In this document: positions 8,063-16,648 of the stretch, one piece after another | Layout: each line of letters begins with the position of its first letter | How positions within the stretch are numbered: position 1 is the first letter of the stretch | Assembly: GCA_002335385.1 (NCBI GenBank) | Contig: DCVK01000066.1 | Location: forward strand, 1-57,734 | DNA from: Candidatus Aminicenantes bacterium UBA2190 | Lineage (GTDB): Bacteria; Acidobacteriota; Aminicenantia; UBA2199 | Length of the DNA stretch: 57,734 bases | Direction: 5' to 3' | Translations under genes and position numbers: made by a program | The notes under the pieces: generated by a model | What the model saw: the letters and a program-made list of their open reading frames with translations, nothing else | The model's database searches: none | What the model was told of the DNA's origin: nothing

Positions 8063-10033
8063 TCACTGACACTTGTCCTGCATTTCGACTTCTTCCAACC
8101 TCTTCATTGCATCTTCCCAGAGGGGCAGTATTCCCTTCAGGCGCCGTTCCACGTCGCCGAGCTCTTTCATCAGTTCCTGGACCCGCGGCGAATCACGAAG
8201 CACCTCCGGATCGCACAGCAGTCCCTGGTTTCGAGCCTTGACCGCCTCCAGGGCAGCGATCTCCTCCTCCAGCGCCTCGATCTTGCCGGTTAGTTCGCGA
8301 CGGGCACGGCTCTGGCGGTTGCGCTCATCGGCCTCGAACCGCCGTTCCTCGCGCGTCCGCCCCTTCCTGGGCGGGGCGGCGGTCGGGTCCGAACAGGGGG
8401 AGGGGAGAATCGCGTTTTCATCGGCCGCGAGCTCAGCCTCGCGCTTGGCGATGAAATGGGAATAGTTTCCAATGTACTCGTTGAGCCGGCCGTCGCGCAG
8501 CTCGAGGACGCGCCCCACCAGGTCGTCAAGGAAATGGCGGTCGTGGGATACCAGGATGATGGTGCCCGAGTAGTGCAGCAGCGCGTTCTGGAATATCTCC
8601 TTGGTCTTGAGGTCGAGGTGGTTCGTCGGCTCGTCCAGGATCAGGCAGTTGCTGTCGCCCAGCAGGATCTTGACCAGGGCCAGGCGGCTCTTCTCGCCGC
8701 CCGAGAGGACGGCCACCGCCTTGTGGATGTCGTCCCCCGAGAAAAGGAATGCCCCCAGCAGGTTGCGCACCTCCAGGTCGCTGGCCTTGCCGTCGACCTC
8801 CCTGGCTTCCTGCCAGACGGTCAGGCCGTAGTCGACGTTCTGCTGGCTTTCCTGTGAAAAAAAAGCGGCCTGCACCTGGTAGCCCCACTCCAGCGAGCCG
8901 CGGCTGGGGGGCTCCACGCCGGCCAGGATGCGGGCCAGGGTCGTCTTGCCGGCGCCGTTGACGCCCAGCAGCGCGATCTTCTCGCCGCGCTGCACGGTGA
9001 AGTTCACGCCGGAGAACACTTCCCGGCCGCCGTACGCTTTCGCCAGCTCCCTGACCGCCAGGACCTCCCTGCCGCTGCGCCGACCCTCGGGGAAGCGGAA
9101 ATGCACCTGCTTCGCCTTCTGGTGATCGGGCAGCAGCTCGAATTTTTCCAGTTGCTTGATGCGGCTCTGGACCTCGGAGGCCTTGCTGGCCTTGGCGCGG
9201 AAGCGGTCGATGTAGGCCTGGATGCGCTTGATCTCGGCCTTCTGCAGCTCGCGTTTCTTCTCCAGCGCCGCCGCCTGGCGCTCCTTCTCCTTCAGGTAGT
9301 GGGAGTAATCGCCCTTGAAGACCGTGAGCCGGCCGCGGGCGAGCTCGGCGATCTGGCCGACCATCTTGTCCAGGAACATGTGGTCGTGGGAGATGGCCAG
9401 CAGGGTGCCGGCGTAGCCGCGCAGAAAACCCTCCAGCCATTCCATGCTCTCGGTGTCGAGGTGGTTGGTCGGCTCGTCCAGCAGCATGATGTCGGGCTCG
9501 GAGAGGAGGATGACGGCCAGGAAGATGCGCATCTTCCAGCCGCCGGAAAATTCGCGGCAGTTCCTGGCGTCGTCGCCCTCGGCAAAGCCCAGCCCCTTGA
9601 GGATGCGCCGGGCCCGGGCTTCGAAACCGTAGCCGTCGCGCAGCAGGAAGGCCTCGGAGACGGAGTCGAACTTGTGCAGCAGGGCGGCGAAGCCGTCCTG
9701 GCGATGGTCGCCGGACGCGACCCGCTCATGGCTGGTGCGGATGGCGGTCTCCATCTCCTCATGCCCCGTCTGCTTCTTGAGGTAGTCCATGACGGGCAGC
9801 GGCTCCAGCTCGACCAGGTCCTGGGGAAGATAGCCGATGCGCTGGCTCCTGGAGGTCTCGATGGCGCCGTCGTCGAGCGCCACATCGCCCTGGATCGCCC
9901 GGAACAGGGTGGTCTTGCCGGCGCCGTTGTCGCCGACCAGGCCGATGCGGCTGCGGTCGTTGACCAGCCAGGTGATCCCGGAAAAGATGGGCTTGTCGTT
10001 ATAGGCCAGTTGGATGTTCTGCAGGCGGATCAT
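8063..10033 (-). CDS. ABC-F family ATPase (ribosome-associated, Uup/YheS-like)
   Basis: A 656-residue soluble protein with two ABC ATPase domains in tandem and no membrane segments, the ABC-F arrangement; relatives act on ribosomes as translation factors or antibiotic-resistance proteins. Walker A motifs GDNGAGKTT (near residue 35) and GVNGAGKTT (near 355), signatures FSGGWKMR and LSGGEKSRLAL, and Walker B/LDEPTNHLD motifs appear in both halves. The inter-domain linker is rich in K/E and helical (ALEKKRELQKAEIKRIQAYIDRF), and a C-terminal coiled coil follows a charged stretch. The last residues, DKCQ and the stop, are read from a GTGTCAGTGACA repeat tract, so the natural C-terminus may have been altered. 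Confidence 0.92.
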   Translation of the reverse strand: MIRLQNIQLAYNDKPIFSGITWLVNDRSRIGLVGDNGAGKTTLFRAIQGDVALDDGAIETSRSQRIGYLPQDLVELEPLPVMDYLKKQTGHEEMETAIRTSHERVASGDHRQDGFAALLHKFDSVSEAFLLRDGYGFEARARRILKGLGFAEGDDARNCREFSGGWKMRIFLAVILLSEPDIMLLDEPTNHLDTESMEWLEGFLRGYAGTLLAISHDHMFLDKMVGQIAELARGRLTVFKGDYSHYLKEKERQAAALEKKRELQKAEIKRIQAYIDRFRAKASKASEVQSRIKQLEKFELLPDHQKAKQVHFRFPEGRRSGREVLAVRELAKAYGGREVFSGVNFTVQRGEKIALLGVNGAGKTTLARILAGVEPPSRGSLEWGYQVQAAFFSQESQQNVDYGLTVWQEAREVDGKASDLEVRNLLGAFLFSGDDIHKAVAVLSGGEKSRLALVKILLGDSNCLILDEPTNHLDLKTKEIFQNALLHYSGTIILVSHDRHFLDDLVGRVLELRDGRLNEYIGNYSHFIAKREAELAADENAILPSPCSDPTAAPPRKGRTREERRFEADERNRQSRARRELTGKIEALEEEIAALEAVKARNQGLLCDPEVLRDSPRVQELMKELGDVERRLKGILPLWEDAMKRLEEVEMQDKCQ

Positions 10034-10096
10034 GGGTCGCGGTACCTCTTGGGGAATGGGCCGGGCCGGTCGCGCCGCCGCTCCGGCCGTTCCGGG

Positions 10097-10939
10097 TCAG
10101 ACCTTGTTGGCCAGGAGCTTGGCCGCCTCGATCGATTCGGTGATCTTGTTCTCCTCGATCAGTTTCTGCAGGACCTGGTTGATGCGCTCCAGCAGAACGG
10201 CGTCGCCCTTGCGCACCGCGGCGGCCGAGCCGAGAGGCTGGCTGTCGGTACTGCATTCCAGGTTCAGCAGGGAATTGTCCTTGAGGACGAAGGTGTCGGC
10301 CACGGGTTTTTCCAGGATGACGGCGTCCACTTTCTTCTGCAGCAGGGCGGCGACCAGCCCGTCGATCTCCTCGTGCAAAAAGAAGACGGCGCCGGTGATC
10401 AGGTTGCGGGCCAGGTCCTCCTGGATGGATCCCTTCTGGGTCCCCACGATCTTGCCGCGCAGGTCCTCCAGCGTCTTGATCCGGTTTCTGTCCTCGGCGC
10501 GGATCAGCATGTTCTGTATCGCCTGGTAATAGGGGATGGAGAAATCGACGATGTGCTTGCGGCTCTCGGTCGGGGTCAATCCGGCCAGGGCGATGTCGAT
10601 GTTGCCGGCGGCCAGCTCATCGAAGAGCTTGCTGAACACGATGTCCTTGATCTCCAGCTTGACGTTCAGGTTGGCGGCGATGGCTTCGGCGATGTCGATG
10701 TCGATGCCGACCATCTCGCTGTCCAGCTCGGGGAGCAGGTAGAACTCGTAGGGCGGGTAATCGGCGCTGGTGCCGACGATGATCTTGCCTGCGGCCTTGA
10801 TCTTCTCCAGCCTGCCGGTCTCCTTGCGGATCTCCTGGCTCTGCATGCGGCAGCCGGACTGCCAGAACATGCCGAGCAAACCGCTGACCAGGAATACCGC
10901 CAGGAAAGTCTGGGACGGCTTGAAAGATTTGCTTGACAT
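10097..10939 (-). CDS. Family 3 extracellular solute-binding lipoprotein (amino-acid type)
   Basis: A 280-residue periplasmic binding protein. An N-terminal hydrophobic segment ending in WQSGC suggests a lipoprotein or an uncleaved anchor. The mature domain starts with KIIVGTSADYPPYEF, continues with VGIDIDIAEAIAANLNV and has FDELAAGNIDIALAGLTPTESR and LRGKIVGTQKGSIQEDL, the standard two-lobed fold that binds amino acids or related small molecules. No permease or ATPase of an uptake system lies next to it, so its partner is elsewhere or it serves another sensor. GGGAGG precedes the start. Confidence 0.88.
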   Translation of the reverse strand: MSSKSFKPSQTFLAVFLVSGLLGMFWQSGCRMQSQEIRKETGRLEKIKAAGKIIVGTSADYPPYEFYLLPELDSEMVGIDIDIAEAIAANLNVKLEIKDIVFSKLFDELAAGNIDIALAGLTPTESRKHIVDFSIPYYQAIQNMLIRAEDRNRIKTLEDLRGKIVGTQKGSIQEDLARNLITGAVFFLHEEIDGLVAALLQKKVDAVILEKPVADTFVLKDNSLLNLECSTDSQPLGSAAAVRKGDAVLLERINQVLQKLIEENKITESIEAAKLLANKV

Positions 10940-10969
10940 CGCAACCTCCCGAATAGATTAGATGACCCA

Positions 10970-10998
10970 ACCTTAACAAATCGTTCACGCAATGTCAA
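10970..10998 (-). promoter_or_regulatory. Promoter of the solute-binding protein gene
   Basis: Minus strand: TTGACA (10998-10993), 17-bp spacer, TAAGGT (10975-10970). The -35 is consensus; the -10 is weak. Confidence 0.45.
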
Positions 10999-11047
10999 TC
11001 GGGCCGCCCGGTCGCCGCGCCGTCGGGGAGGAGGGCGGGCGGCCGAT

Positions 11048-11076
11048 TTGACAACCCGGGTCATTGGTGATATTTT
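11048..11076 (+). promoter_or_regulatory. Promoter of tRNA-Leu
   Basis: TTGACA (11048-11053), 17-bp spacer, TATTTT (11071-11076), with the tRNA starting 14 bases later. The tRNA-Lys gene has the same TTGACA-N17-TATTTT arrangement. Confidence 0.7.
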
Positions 11077-11089
11077 CGCCCCGGCGGCC

Positions 11090-11171
11090 GCGAAAGTGGT
11101 GGAATTGGTAGACACGTCAGACTTAGGATCTGATGCCGCGAGGCCTGGGGGTTCGAGTCCCCCCTTTCGCA
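11090..11171 (+). tRNA. tRNA-Leu (anticodon UAG)
   Basis: An 82-base cloverleaf. The acceptor stem GCGAAAG (11090-11096) pairs with CTTTCGC (11164-11170), with discriminator A at 11171. The anticodon stem TCAGA/TCTGA encloses loop CTTAGGA with anticodon TAG. A long variable arm and a T-loop GTTCGAGTC are present, as expected for a class II leucine tRNA. CCA is not encoded. It precedes the NlpC gene by 27 bases and may be co-transcribed with it. Confidence 0.95.
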
Positions 11172-11198
11172 TTGCCCCCGTCCCTTCGAGGAAAAGCC

Positions 11199-11714
11199 AT
11201 GATGACCGTCATCCGAGTTTTCAGGGAAGCCAGGTACGTCCGGCTGCTGCCGGCGCTGGCCGTCCTGCTCGCTGTTTTTTGGGCCTGCGCCGTGCGCCCC
11301 AAGCCCCCGGTTCGCAGCGTGTTGCGCCGCCAGGTCGCCGCCCTGGCCGTGAGCCTGGCCGGCCTGCCCTATGCTTACGGCGGCAGCGACATCGACGGTT
11401 TTGACTGCAGCGGCCTGGTGCACTATGTCTACGACTGCTTCGGCATCCGCCTGCCGCGCAGCGCCCGCGAGCAGTCGAAGCTGCCGGGCGATGTGCGCCT
11501 GCAGCGGGCCGCCGCGGGCGACATCCTGGTTTTCCGCCTGAAGAAGGCCTGGCACTCCGCCATTTACCTGGGCGACGGCCGCTTTGTCCATGCCCCCAGC
11601 GCCCAGGGCTGGGTGCGCGTGGAAACGCTGAACGATTACTGGTTGCCGCGCCTGAAAACCGCCATCGTGGTCCTGCCGCCGCACCGCCCCGCGCCGGCGG
11701 GGGGGCGGAGCTGA
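11199..11714 (+). CDS. NlpC/P60 family lipoprotein (cell-wall endopeptidase)
   Basis: A 171-residue NlpC/P60 cysteine peptidase, probably cleaving peptide bonds in murein stems. The catalytic cysteine is C70 in DGFDCSGLVHY and the histidine is H119 in AWHSAIYLGDGRFVHAP. The signal sequence ends at VFWAC, a lipobox, so it is probably tethered in the periplasm. Start 11199 is chosen because an earlier in-frame start would overlap the tRNA and because GAGGAAAA lies just upstream. It is followed after 12 bases by a LolD-like ATPase gene. Confidence 0.88.
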   Translation: MMTVIRVFREARYVRLLPALAVLLAVFWACAVRPKPPVRSVLRRQVAALAVSLAGLPYAYGGSDIDGFDCSGLVHYVYDCFGIRLPRSAREQSKLPGDVRLQRAAAGDILVFRLKKAWHSAIYLGDGRFVHAPSAQGWVRVETLNDYWLPRLKTAIVVLPPHRPAPAGGRS

Positions 11715-11726
11715 AGGGAGGGGGCC

Positions 11727-12410
11727 ATGAACGATCCGATCCTGGAGGCACTGGAGATCGAAAAAAGCTTCATACAGCCGAACCGGGAGCGCCTGGTCAT
11801 CCTGCAGGACCTCTCGTTGAGGCTGGAGCAGGGGAGCGTGGTCTCCGTCACCGGGGCGTCGGGCTCCGGCAAGAGCACCCTGCTGCATGTGCTCGGTTCG
11901 CTGGACGGGATCGACGGCGGCTGCATCCGCTTTGACGGGGAGGACATCGCCGGCTTCGGCAGGAGACGGCTGGCCGCCTACCGCAACCGCGACATCGGCT
12001 TCGTCTTCCAGTTCCATTACCTGATGCCCGAGCTGACGGTCAGGGAGAACGTCGCCGCACCCGGGCTGGTCGGCGTCTTTCAGAAGCGCCGGGCCCTGGG
12101 CGCCGCCGCCGCGCTGCTGGCGGAGGTCGGCCTCGGCGACAAGCTCGACGCCATGCCCTACCAGCTGTCGGGCGGGGAGAGGCAGCGCGCGGCCATTGCC
12201 CGCAGCCTGCTCAACGGGCCGCGGCTGCTGCTCGCCGACGAACCGACCGGCAGCCTCGACTGGAAGACCGGCGAGAGCGTCTTCGCCGTGCTCAGGCGCC
12301 TGATCCGCGAGCGCGGCCTCAGCGCCATTGTGGCGACGCACAATCCCCAGCTGGCCGAGCTGACGGACAGGAAGTACCTGTTGCATGGCGGCAAATTGCA
12401 GGAAATATAA
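11727..12410 (+). CDS. LolD-like ABC transporter ATP-binding protein
   Basis: A 227-residue ABC ATPase of the MacB/LolD/FtsE group. Walker A is GASGSGKST, the signature LSGGERQRAAIARSLL and Walker B LLLADEPTGSLD; the tail after LAELTDRKYLLHGG is typical of lipoprotein-release or efflux ATPases. It would energise a four-segment permease; the only such permease in the window is the LolC/E-type protein at 39519-40733, 27 kb away, so the pairing is an inference. GGGAGG precedes the ATG and the gene is probably co-transcribed with the NlpC gene. Confidence 0.85.
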   Translation: MNDPILEALEIEKSFIQPNRERLVILQDLSLRLEQGSVVSVTGASGSGKSTLLHVLGSLDGIDGGCIRFDGEDIAGFGRRRLAAYRNRDIGFVFQFHYLMPELTVRENVAAPGLVGVFQKRRALGAAAALLAEVGLGDKLDAMPYQLSGGERQRAAIARSLLNGPRLLLADEPTGSLDWKTGESVFAVLRRLIRERGLSAIVATHNPQLAELTDRKYLLHGGKLQEI

Positions 12411-12492
12411 GAACGATATTTCGAAAAGATGAAATCGGTGTACGGTATACGGTGGACGGTCGACGGAAAGAAAAGAGGCAATACGAAGACTT

Positions 12493-12562
12493 AAATTCCA
12501 AATCACAAGCACCAAATTCCAAACAAATTCCAAGCTCCAAATTCCAATAACCCAAACGAAGA
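12493..12562 (+). repeat. 70-bp exact direct repeat, copy 1
   Basis: Identical to 12646-12715, starting with AAATTCCAAATCACAAGC and ending in CCCAAACGAAGA. The copies are 153 bases apart, start to start. Perfect identity in otherwise degenerate repeats points to a recent local duplication. Confidence 0.85.
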
Positions 12563-12645
12563 AAACTCCATGGCAAATTGAAGGAGATCTGAGCTCGGCG
12601 TAGGGCGTACGGCGCAAGGTGGAAGATAGTCATTAAATAGGACAT

Positions 12646-12715
12646 AAATTCCAAATCACAAGCACCAAATTCCAAACAAATTCCAAGCTCCAAATTCCAA
12701 TAACCCAAACGAAGA
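12646..12715 (+). repeat. 70-bp exact direct repeat, copy 2
   Basis: Second copy of the block at 12493-12562. The sequence between the copies (GCGTAGGGCGTACGGCGC near 12597) is yet another heptamer-like motif. Confidence 0.85.
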
Positions 12716-13074
12716 TCCCAAACATGGAACAGAAATCGTTGAAGCGTTGAAGCGTTGAAGCGAAAGAAAAAGAGTTTTTTCCAAGGTTTTTGCTGATATG
12801 GTCACTTGCCCTTGTATTGCTCCTGCTACCACTACCACTTCAGCCCGTAAGGCCTCCTGCTGACACTGTCACTGACACTGACACTTGCCTTGTTTTTCGT
12901 TTTGGAAATTGGAATTTGGAATTTGGTGCTTGTTTGGGATTTGGAATTTGTAATTTGGAATTTAAGTCTTCCTAATTACATCGTCTCTTACCGTAAACCG
13001 TAAACCGTCTGCCGTAAACCAATTCCTTTCATTTCATGCTGACGATGATACTGACATTGTCATTCGTAAAAGTC

Positions 13075-13103
13075 TTGACATTGATCCTGCCAGAACCTAT
13101 CAT
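13075..13103 (+). promoter_or_regulatory. Leaderless-type promoter of glgC
   Basis: TTGACA (13075-13080), exactly 17 bp, TATCAT (13098-13103). The ATG is at 13110, six bases after the -10, so transcription should begin at or within a base or two of the start codon. No Shine-Dalgarno is present. Confidence 0.7.
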
Positions 13104-13109
13104 CACTGC

Positions 13110-14381
13110 ATGAAAGACGTACTGGCAGTGATCCTCGGCGGCGGCAGGGGCACCCGGCTCTATCCCTTGACCAAGTTCCGGGCCAAGCCGGCCGTTCCCA
13201 TCGGCGGCAAGTTCCGCCTCATCGACATCCCCATTTCCAACTGCCTGCACTGGAATATCAAGAAGATCATGGTCCTGACCCAGTTCAACACGGCGTCGCT
13301 GCACCGCCACATCGCCCAATCCTACCGCTTCGACGGCTTCTCCGACGGCTTTCTGCAGATCCTCGCCGCCCAGCAGACGATCGAGGATTCGAACTGGTAC
13401 CAGGGAACGGCTGACGCCGTGCGCAAGAACATCCATTACATCAAGCACCAGAAGGTCGGCACCGTGGTGATCCTTTCCGGCGACCAGCTCTACCGCATCA
13501 ACCTGCGCGATTTCCTGAACTGTCACCAGGAGAACCGGGCCGATATCACCATCGCCGTCAAGCCGGTCGCGCGCGCGCAGGCGCGGGAATTCGGCATCCT
13601 GCAGGCCGACGAGCGGCGGCGCATCATCCGCTTCGTGGAAAAGCCGAAAACCGAGGAACTGCTGGACGAGCTGGCCGTTCCCGCCTCCTACCTGGGGCTG
13701 CCGGACCCGAGCCTGAGCCATCTCGCCTCCATGGGCATCTATATTTTCAAGAAGGACGTGCTGATCGACCTGCTGGAGCACAACGTCAAGGAAGACTTCG
13801 GCCGCGAGGTCATTCCCGACGCCATCGCCGGCAGCCAGGTCTTTGCCTACGTCTTCAACGACTACTGGGAGGACATCGGCACCGTCAAGGCCTTTTTCGA
13901 GGCCAACCTTGATTTCGCCAACCCCATCCCGCGTTTCGATTTCTATAATGAAGAGACGCCGATCTACACCCGCAAGCGCTTCCTGCCCGGCTCCAAGATC
14001 GAGAACTGCGACATCCATTATTCGCTGATCTCCGACGGCTCCATCATCGAGGGCAGCAAGCTGGCCAACACCGTCATCGGCACGCGCTCGATCCTCCGCT
14101 CCAACTCCTACCTGGAGCGCGTGGTCATGATGGGGGCCGATTACTACGAAAGCCCGGAGGAGAAGGCCGAGGACGAGCGCCGCCAGCGCGGCCAGGTCGG
14201 CATCGGCCGCGACTGCGTCATCCGCAACGCCATCCTGGACAAGAACGTCCGCGTCGGCGCCGGAGCACGCCTGCTCAACGAAAAGGGGCTGGTGAACTTC
14301 ACTCACGACCGCTACAGCATCGTCGACGGCATCACCGTGGTCCCCAAGGACATGGAGATCCCCGCCGGTTTCGTCATCTGA
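13110..14381 (+). CDS. glgC: Glucose-1-phosphate adenylyltransferase
   Basis: A 423-residue ADP-glucose pyrophosphorylase, which makes ADP-glucose from glucose-1-phosphate and ATP for glycogen synthesis. The nucleotidyltransferase signature AVILGGGRGTRLYPLTKFRAKPAVP lies at the N-terminus, followed by QGTADAVRKN, GDQLYRINL, the GIYIFKKDVL sugar-binding block and DYWEDIGTVKAFFEANL. A left-handed beta-helix with isoleucine-rich repeats forms the C-terminus (CDIHYSLISDGSIIEGSKLANTVIG). No other glycogen genes are adjacent. The start codon appears to be leaderless. Confidence 0.95.
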   Translation: MKDVLAVILGGGRGTRLYPLTKFRAKPAVPIGGKFRLIDIPISNCLHWNIKKIMVLTQFNTASLHRHIAQSYRFDGFSDGFLQILAAQQTIEDSNWYQGTADAVRKNIHYIKHQKVGTVVILSGDQLYRINLRDFLNCHQENRADITIAVKPVARAQAREFGILQADERRRIIRFVEKPKTEELLDELAVPASYLGLPDPSLSHLASMGIYIFKKDVLIDLLEHNVKEDFGREVIPDAIAGSQVFAYVFNDYWEDIGTVKAFFEANLDFANPIPRFDFYNEETPIYTRKRFLPGSKIENCDIHYSLISDGSIIEGSKLANTVIGTRSILRSNSYLERVVMMGADYYESPEEKAEDERRQRGQVGIGRDCVIRNAILDKNVRVGAGARLLNEKGLVNFTHDRYSIVDGITVVPKDMEIPAGFVI

Positions 14382-14434
14382 AAGGCCGCAACCTTTCTAG
14401 CGGCTGCGGCGTAGCAGTGCTTTACGGAGGACCC

Positions 14435-16648
14435 ATGAAAAAGTTGATCCTGCTGCTTCTGGCCTTCAGCGTCGCCCTGCCGGCCGGGGAAATGAAGAAG
14501 CTGACCATCGACCAGGCTTTCCTCAACCGGGGCGAGGCCCTCCTGCAGCCCCTGCCCGAGGCCGGCCCCTGGCTTGATGACTCCGCCTACGCCGAGGTGC
14601 GCCTTGGCAAGGCGCTGCGGGTCGACGCCCGCAGCGGCCGCGCCCGCATCCTCTTCGATCCCGCCCCGTTCAAGGGGTCCGGCCCGGAGGGCCTGGACTG
14701 GCTGCGCCCAGCCGGGCGCAGCGGCGATTACGCCCATCTGGCGTTCATTCACGCTGGAGACCTCTACGTTTTCCGCCAGCGGACGGGAAAGCTGCTGCGC
14801 CTGACCGAGACGGCCGGCGTCGAGCAGAATCCGCTCTTTTCCCCCGACGGCAGCCGGGTGGCCTGGACTTCGGGAGGCAACCTGTTCGCCGGCGCCAGCG
14901 CCGGCGGCGCCCCGGTCCAGCTGACCGGCGACGGCAGCGACGAGATCCTGAACGGCTACGCCTCCTGGGTCTATTACGAGGAGATCCTCGGCAGGGCGAG
15001 CCGATATCGCGCTTTCGAATGGAGCCCCGACAGCCGAACGATCGCCTTCATGCGCTTCGACCAGTCCCGGGTGCCGCAGTTCCCCCTGTTCGACGTTGCC
15101 GGCGCCTACGGCCGGCTGGAGATGCAGCGCTACCCCAAGCCGGGTTTCCCCAACCCGGCGGTCAAGGTGGGCTTCGCCGACCCCGGCGGCCGGGGGATCG
15201 ACTGGGTCTCCTTCGCGGACGGCGGCGACCACTACCTGACCTTCCTGGCCTGGGCGCCGCGCGGGGACAAGGCATACGTCCAGTGGCTGAATCGCGGCCA
15301 GGACGAGCTGCGGGTCTATGAGTACGACCTGGCGGCAAAGAAACTGCGCCTCGCCTACAGCGAAAAGCAAAAGGCCTGGATCGATTTCCTGGACCAGGAG
15401 AGCTTTGTTCCGCTGGGCGACGGCGGCTTCATCCTCGTCAGCAGCAAGGGCGGCTGGAGCCACCTCTACCGCGTCAGCGCCGCCAGCGAAGAAAAGGCGG
15501 TCACCGGCGGCGAGTGGTCGGTCGGGCGCATCGAGGCGGTCGACGAGCGGCGCGGCCTGGTGTTCTTCAGCGCCGACAAGGAGGAATCCACGCGCAGCGA
15601 CCTGTATCGCGTGAGCTGGAGCGGCGGCGCGCCGCAGCGCCTGACCGCCGGCACCGGCTATCACCGCGTGACCGTCTCTCCGCGCGGCTCCTTCTTTCTC
15701 GACCGCTGGTCCTCCCTGAGCCAGCCGCCGCGGCTGCGCCTGTGCCGCGGCGACGGCAGCGTGCTGCGCAGCCTGGGCGAGAGCGCCACGCCGGCTCTGG
15801 CCGGCTACGCCCTGGGCCGGGCGGAGATCTTCCGCATCCCCGCAGCCGACGGCCTGCAGCTTCCCGCCGCCTGGATCCTGCCCCCGGGATTCGCTGCCGG
15901 CAATCAATACCCCGTGGTCCTGAGCATCTATGGCGGCCCGGGCGCCCGCTCCGTCCTCGACGCTTTCCCCCGCCGCCTCGACGATCATTACCTGGCGCAG
16001 CAGGGGATCATCGTGCTGGCGGTCGATCATCGCGGCGCGGGCCACTTCGGCAAGAAAGCCATGGAGGGGATGCACCGCTGCCTGGGCAAATGGGAGATGG
16101 CCGATTACGGCAGCGCCGTTGCCTGGCTGCGCACGCAGCCCTTCGTCGACGGCGACCGCATCGGCATCAGCGGCGGCAGCTACGGCGGCTACGTCGCCGC
16201 GCTGGCGCTGGCCTCGGCACCCGATCTCTTCGCCTGCGGCATCGCCGAGTTCGCCGTGACCGACTGGACGCTGTACGATTCGGTCTATACCGAGAGGTAC
16301 ATGGACACGCCCGCGGAAAACCCCGAAGGCTACCGCCAGGGCTCCGTGCTCTCGCATGCCGGCACCTACCGGGGCGGCCTGCGCCTGACCCACGGCAGCA
16401 TGGACGACAACGTCCATATGCAGAACTCGCTGCAGCTGCTGGATGCGCTGCTCGACCTGGGCAAGACGGTGGAGCTCATGGTCTACCCGGGCGAGCGCCA
16501 CGGCATACGCGGCAAGAAGGCGGCGGAAAGCGCCGTTTCCGCGGTCGAGTTCTGGAAAAGGCATTTCTTTCCGGAAGAGGTCCGACCGGTCAGACCGGTC
16601 GGACACGTCGGACAAGAGAATACCGACCGGAAAGAAAAACAGGAATGA
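14435..16648 (+). CDS. Exported S9 family peptidase (dipeptidyl peptidase IV-like)
   Basis: A 737-residue prolyl-oligopeptidase-family serine peptidase that trims dipeptides from peptide N-termini outside the cytoplasm. A signal peptide (MKKLILLLLAFSVALPAG) is followed by a DPP-IV beta-propeller containing GYASWVYYEEI, the family's double-glutamate motif that binds the substrate N-terminus. The alpha/beta-hydrolase domain carries the triad S582 (GGSYGGY), D657 (HGSMDDNVH) and H689 (ERHGI). A Shine-Dalgarno (GGAGG) fixes the start. The tail after residue 713 (RPVRPVGHVGQ) is encoded by a nonamer repeat of the ACCGGTCAG type and is probably not part of the original fold. The stop overlaps the next ATG. 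Confidence 0.92.
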   Translation: MKKLILLLLAFSVALPAGEMKKLTIDQAFLNRGEALLQPLPEAGPWLDDSAYAEVRLGKALRVDARSGRARILFDPAPFKGSGPEGLDWLRPAGRSGDYAHLAFIHAGDLYVFRQRTGKLLRLTETAGVEQNPLFSPDGSRVAWTSGGNLFAGASAGGAPVQLTGDGSDEILNGYASWVYYEEILGRASRYRAFEWSPDSRTIAFMRFDQSRVPQFPLFDVAGAYGRLEMQRYPKPGFPNPAVKVGFADPGGRGIDWVSFADGGDHYLTFLAWAPRGDKAYVQWLNRGQDELRVYEYDLAAKKLRLAYSEKQKAWIDFLDQESFVPLGDGGFILVSSKGGWSHLYRVSAASEEKAVTGGEWSVGRIEAVDERRGLVFFSADKEESTRSDLYRVSWSGGAPQRLTAGTGYHRVTVSPRGSFFLDRWSSLSQPPRLRLCRGDGSVLRSLGESATPALAGYALGRAEIFRIPAADGLQLPAAWILPPGFAAGNQYPVVLSIYGGPGARSVLDAFPRRLDDHYLAQQGIIVLAVDHRGAGHFGKKAMEGMHRCLGKWEMADYGSAVAWLRTQPFVDGDRIGISGGSYGGYVAALALASAPDLFACGIAEFAVTDWTLYDSVYTERYMDTPAENPEGYRQGSVLSHAGTYRGGLRLTHGSMDDNVHMQNSLQLLDALLDLGKTVELMVYPGERHGIRGKKAAESAVSAVEFWKRHFFPEEVRPVRPVGHVGQENTDRKEKQE
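16577..16616. repeat. ACCGGTCAG nonamer tract inside a gene 3' end
   Basis: Units of the form ACCGGTCAG/ACCGGTCGG/ACACGTCGG lie within the last codons of the DPP-IV-like gene. A related GTCGGACCTGTCAGAC sequence occurs between rdgB and apt at about 19681-19700. Confidence 0.65.

Larger units (their letters stand above)
12411..13066. repeat. Repeat island 5
   Basis: About 650 bp without a gene. Modules in order: CGGTNNA heptamers (about 12431-12463), AAATTCC heptamers (12493-12562), a second identical copy (12646-12715), GTTGAAGCG nonamers (about 12737-12764), TACCAC hexamers (about 12822-12841), GTGTCA-type hexamers (about 12858-12893), TTTGGAA heptamers (about 12901-12963), CCGTNNA heptamers (about 12989-13022), degenerate hexamers (about 13036-13066). 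Overall mirror-symmetric: left arms in one orientation, right arms in the other. Confidence 0.85.

Noticed and set aside
11133..11198. Longer NlpC start overlapping tRNA-Leu
   Set aside because: It would run through the tRNA; ATG 11199 has its own Shine-Dalgarno and begins a proper signal peptide.
12319..12708. Open frames rich in WNLELG/CLEFGA phrases in the AT-rich gaps
   Set aside because: They are direct translations of the TTTGGAA-type heptamers and recur wherever the repeat occurs.
14381..14398. Hairpin GAAAGG/CCTTTC directly after glgC as a terminator
   Set aside because: No T-run follows and the next gene, 53 bases away, is probably co-transcribed.
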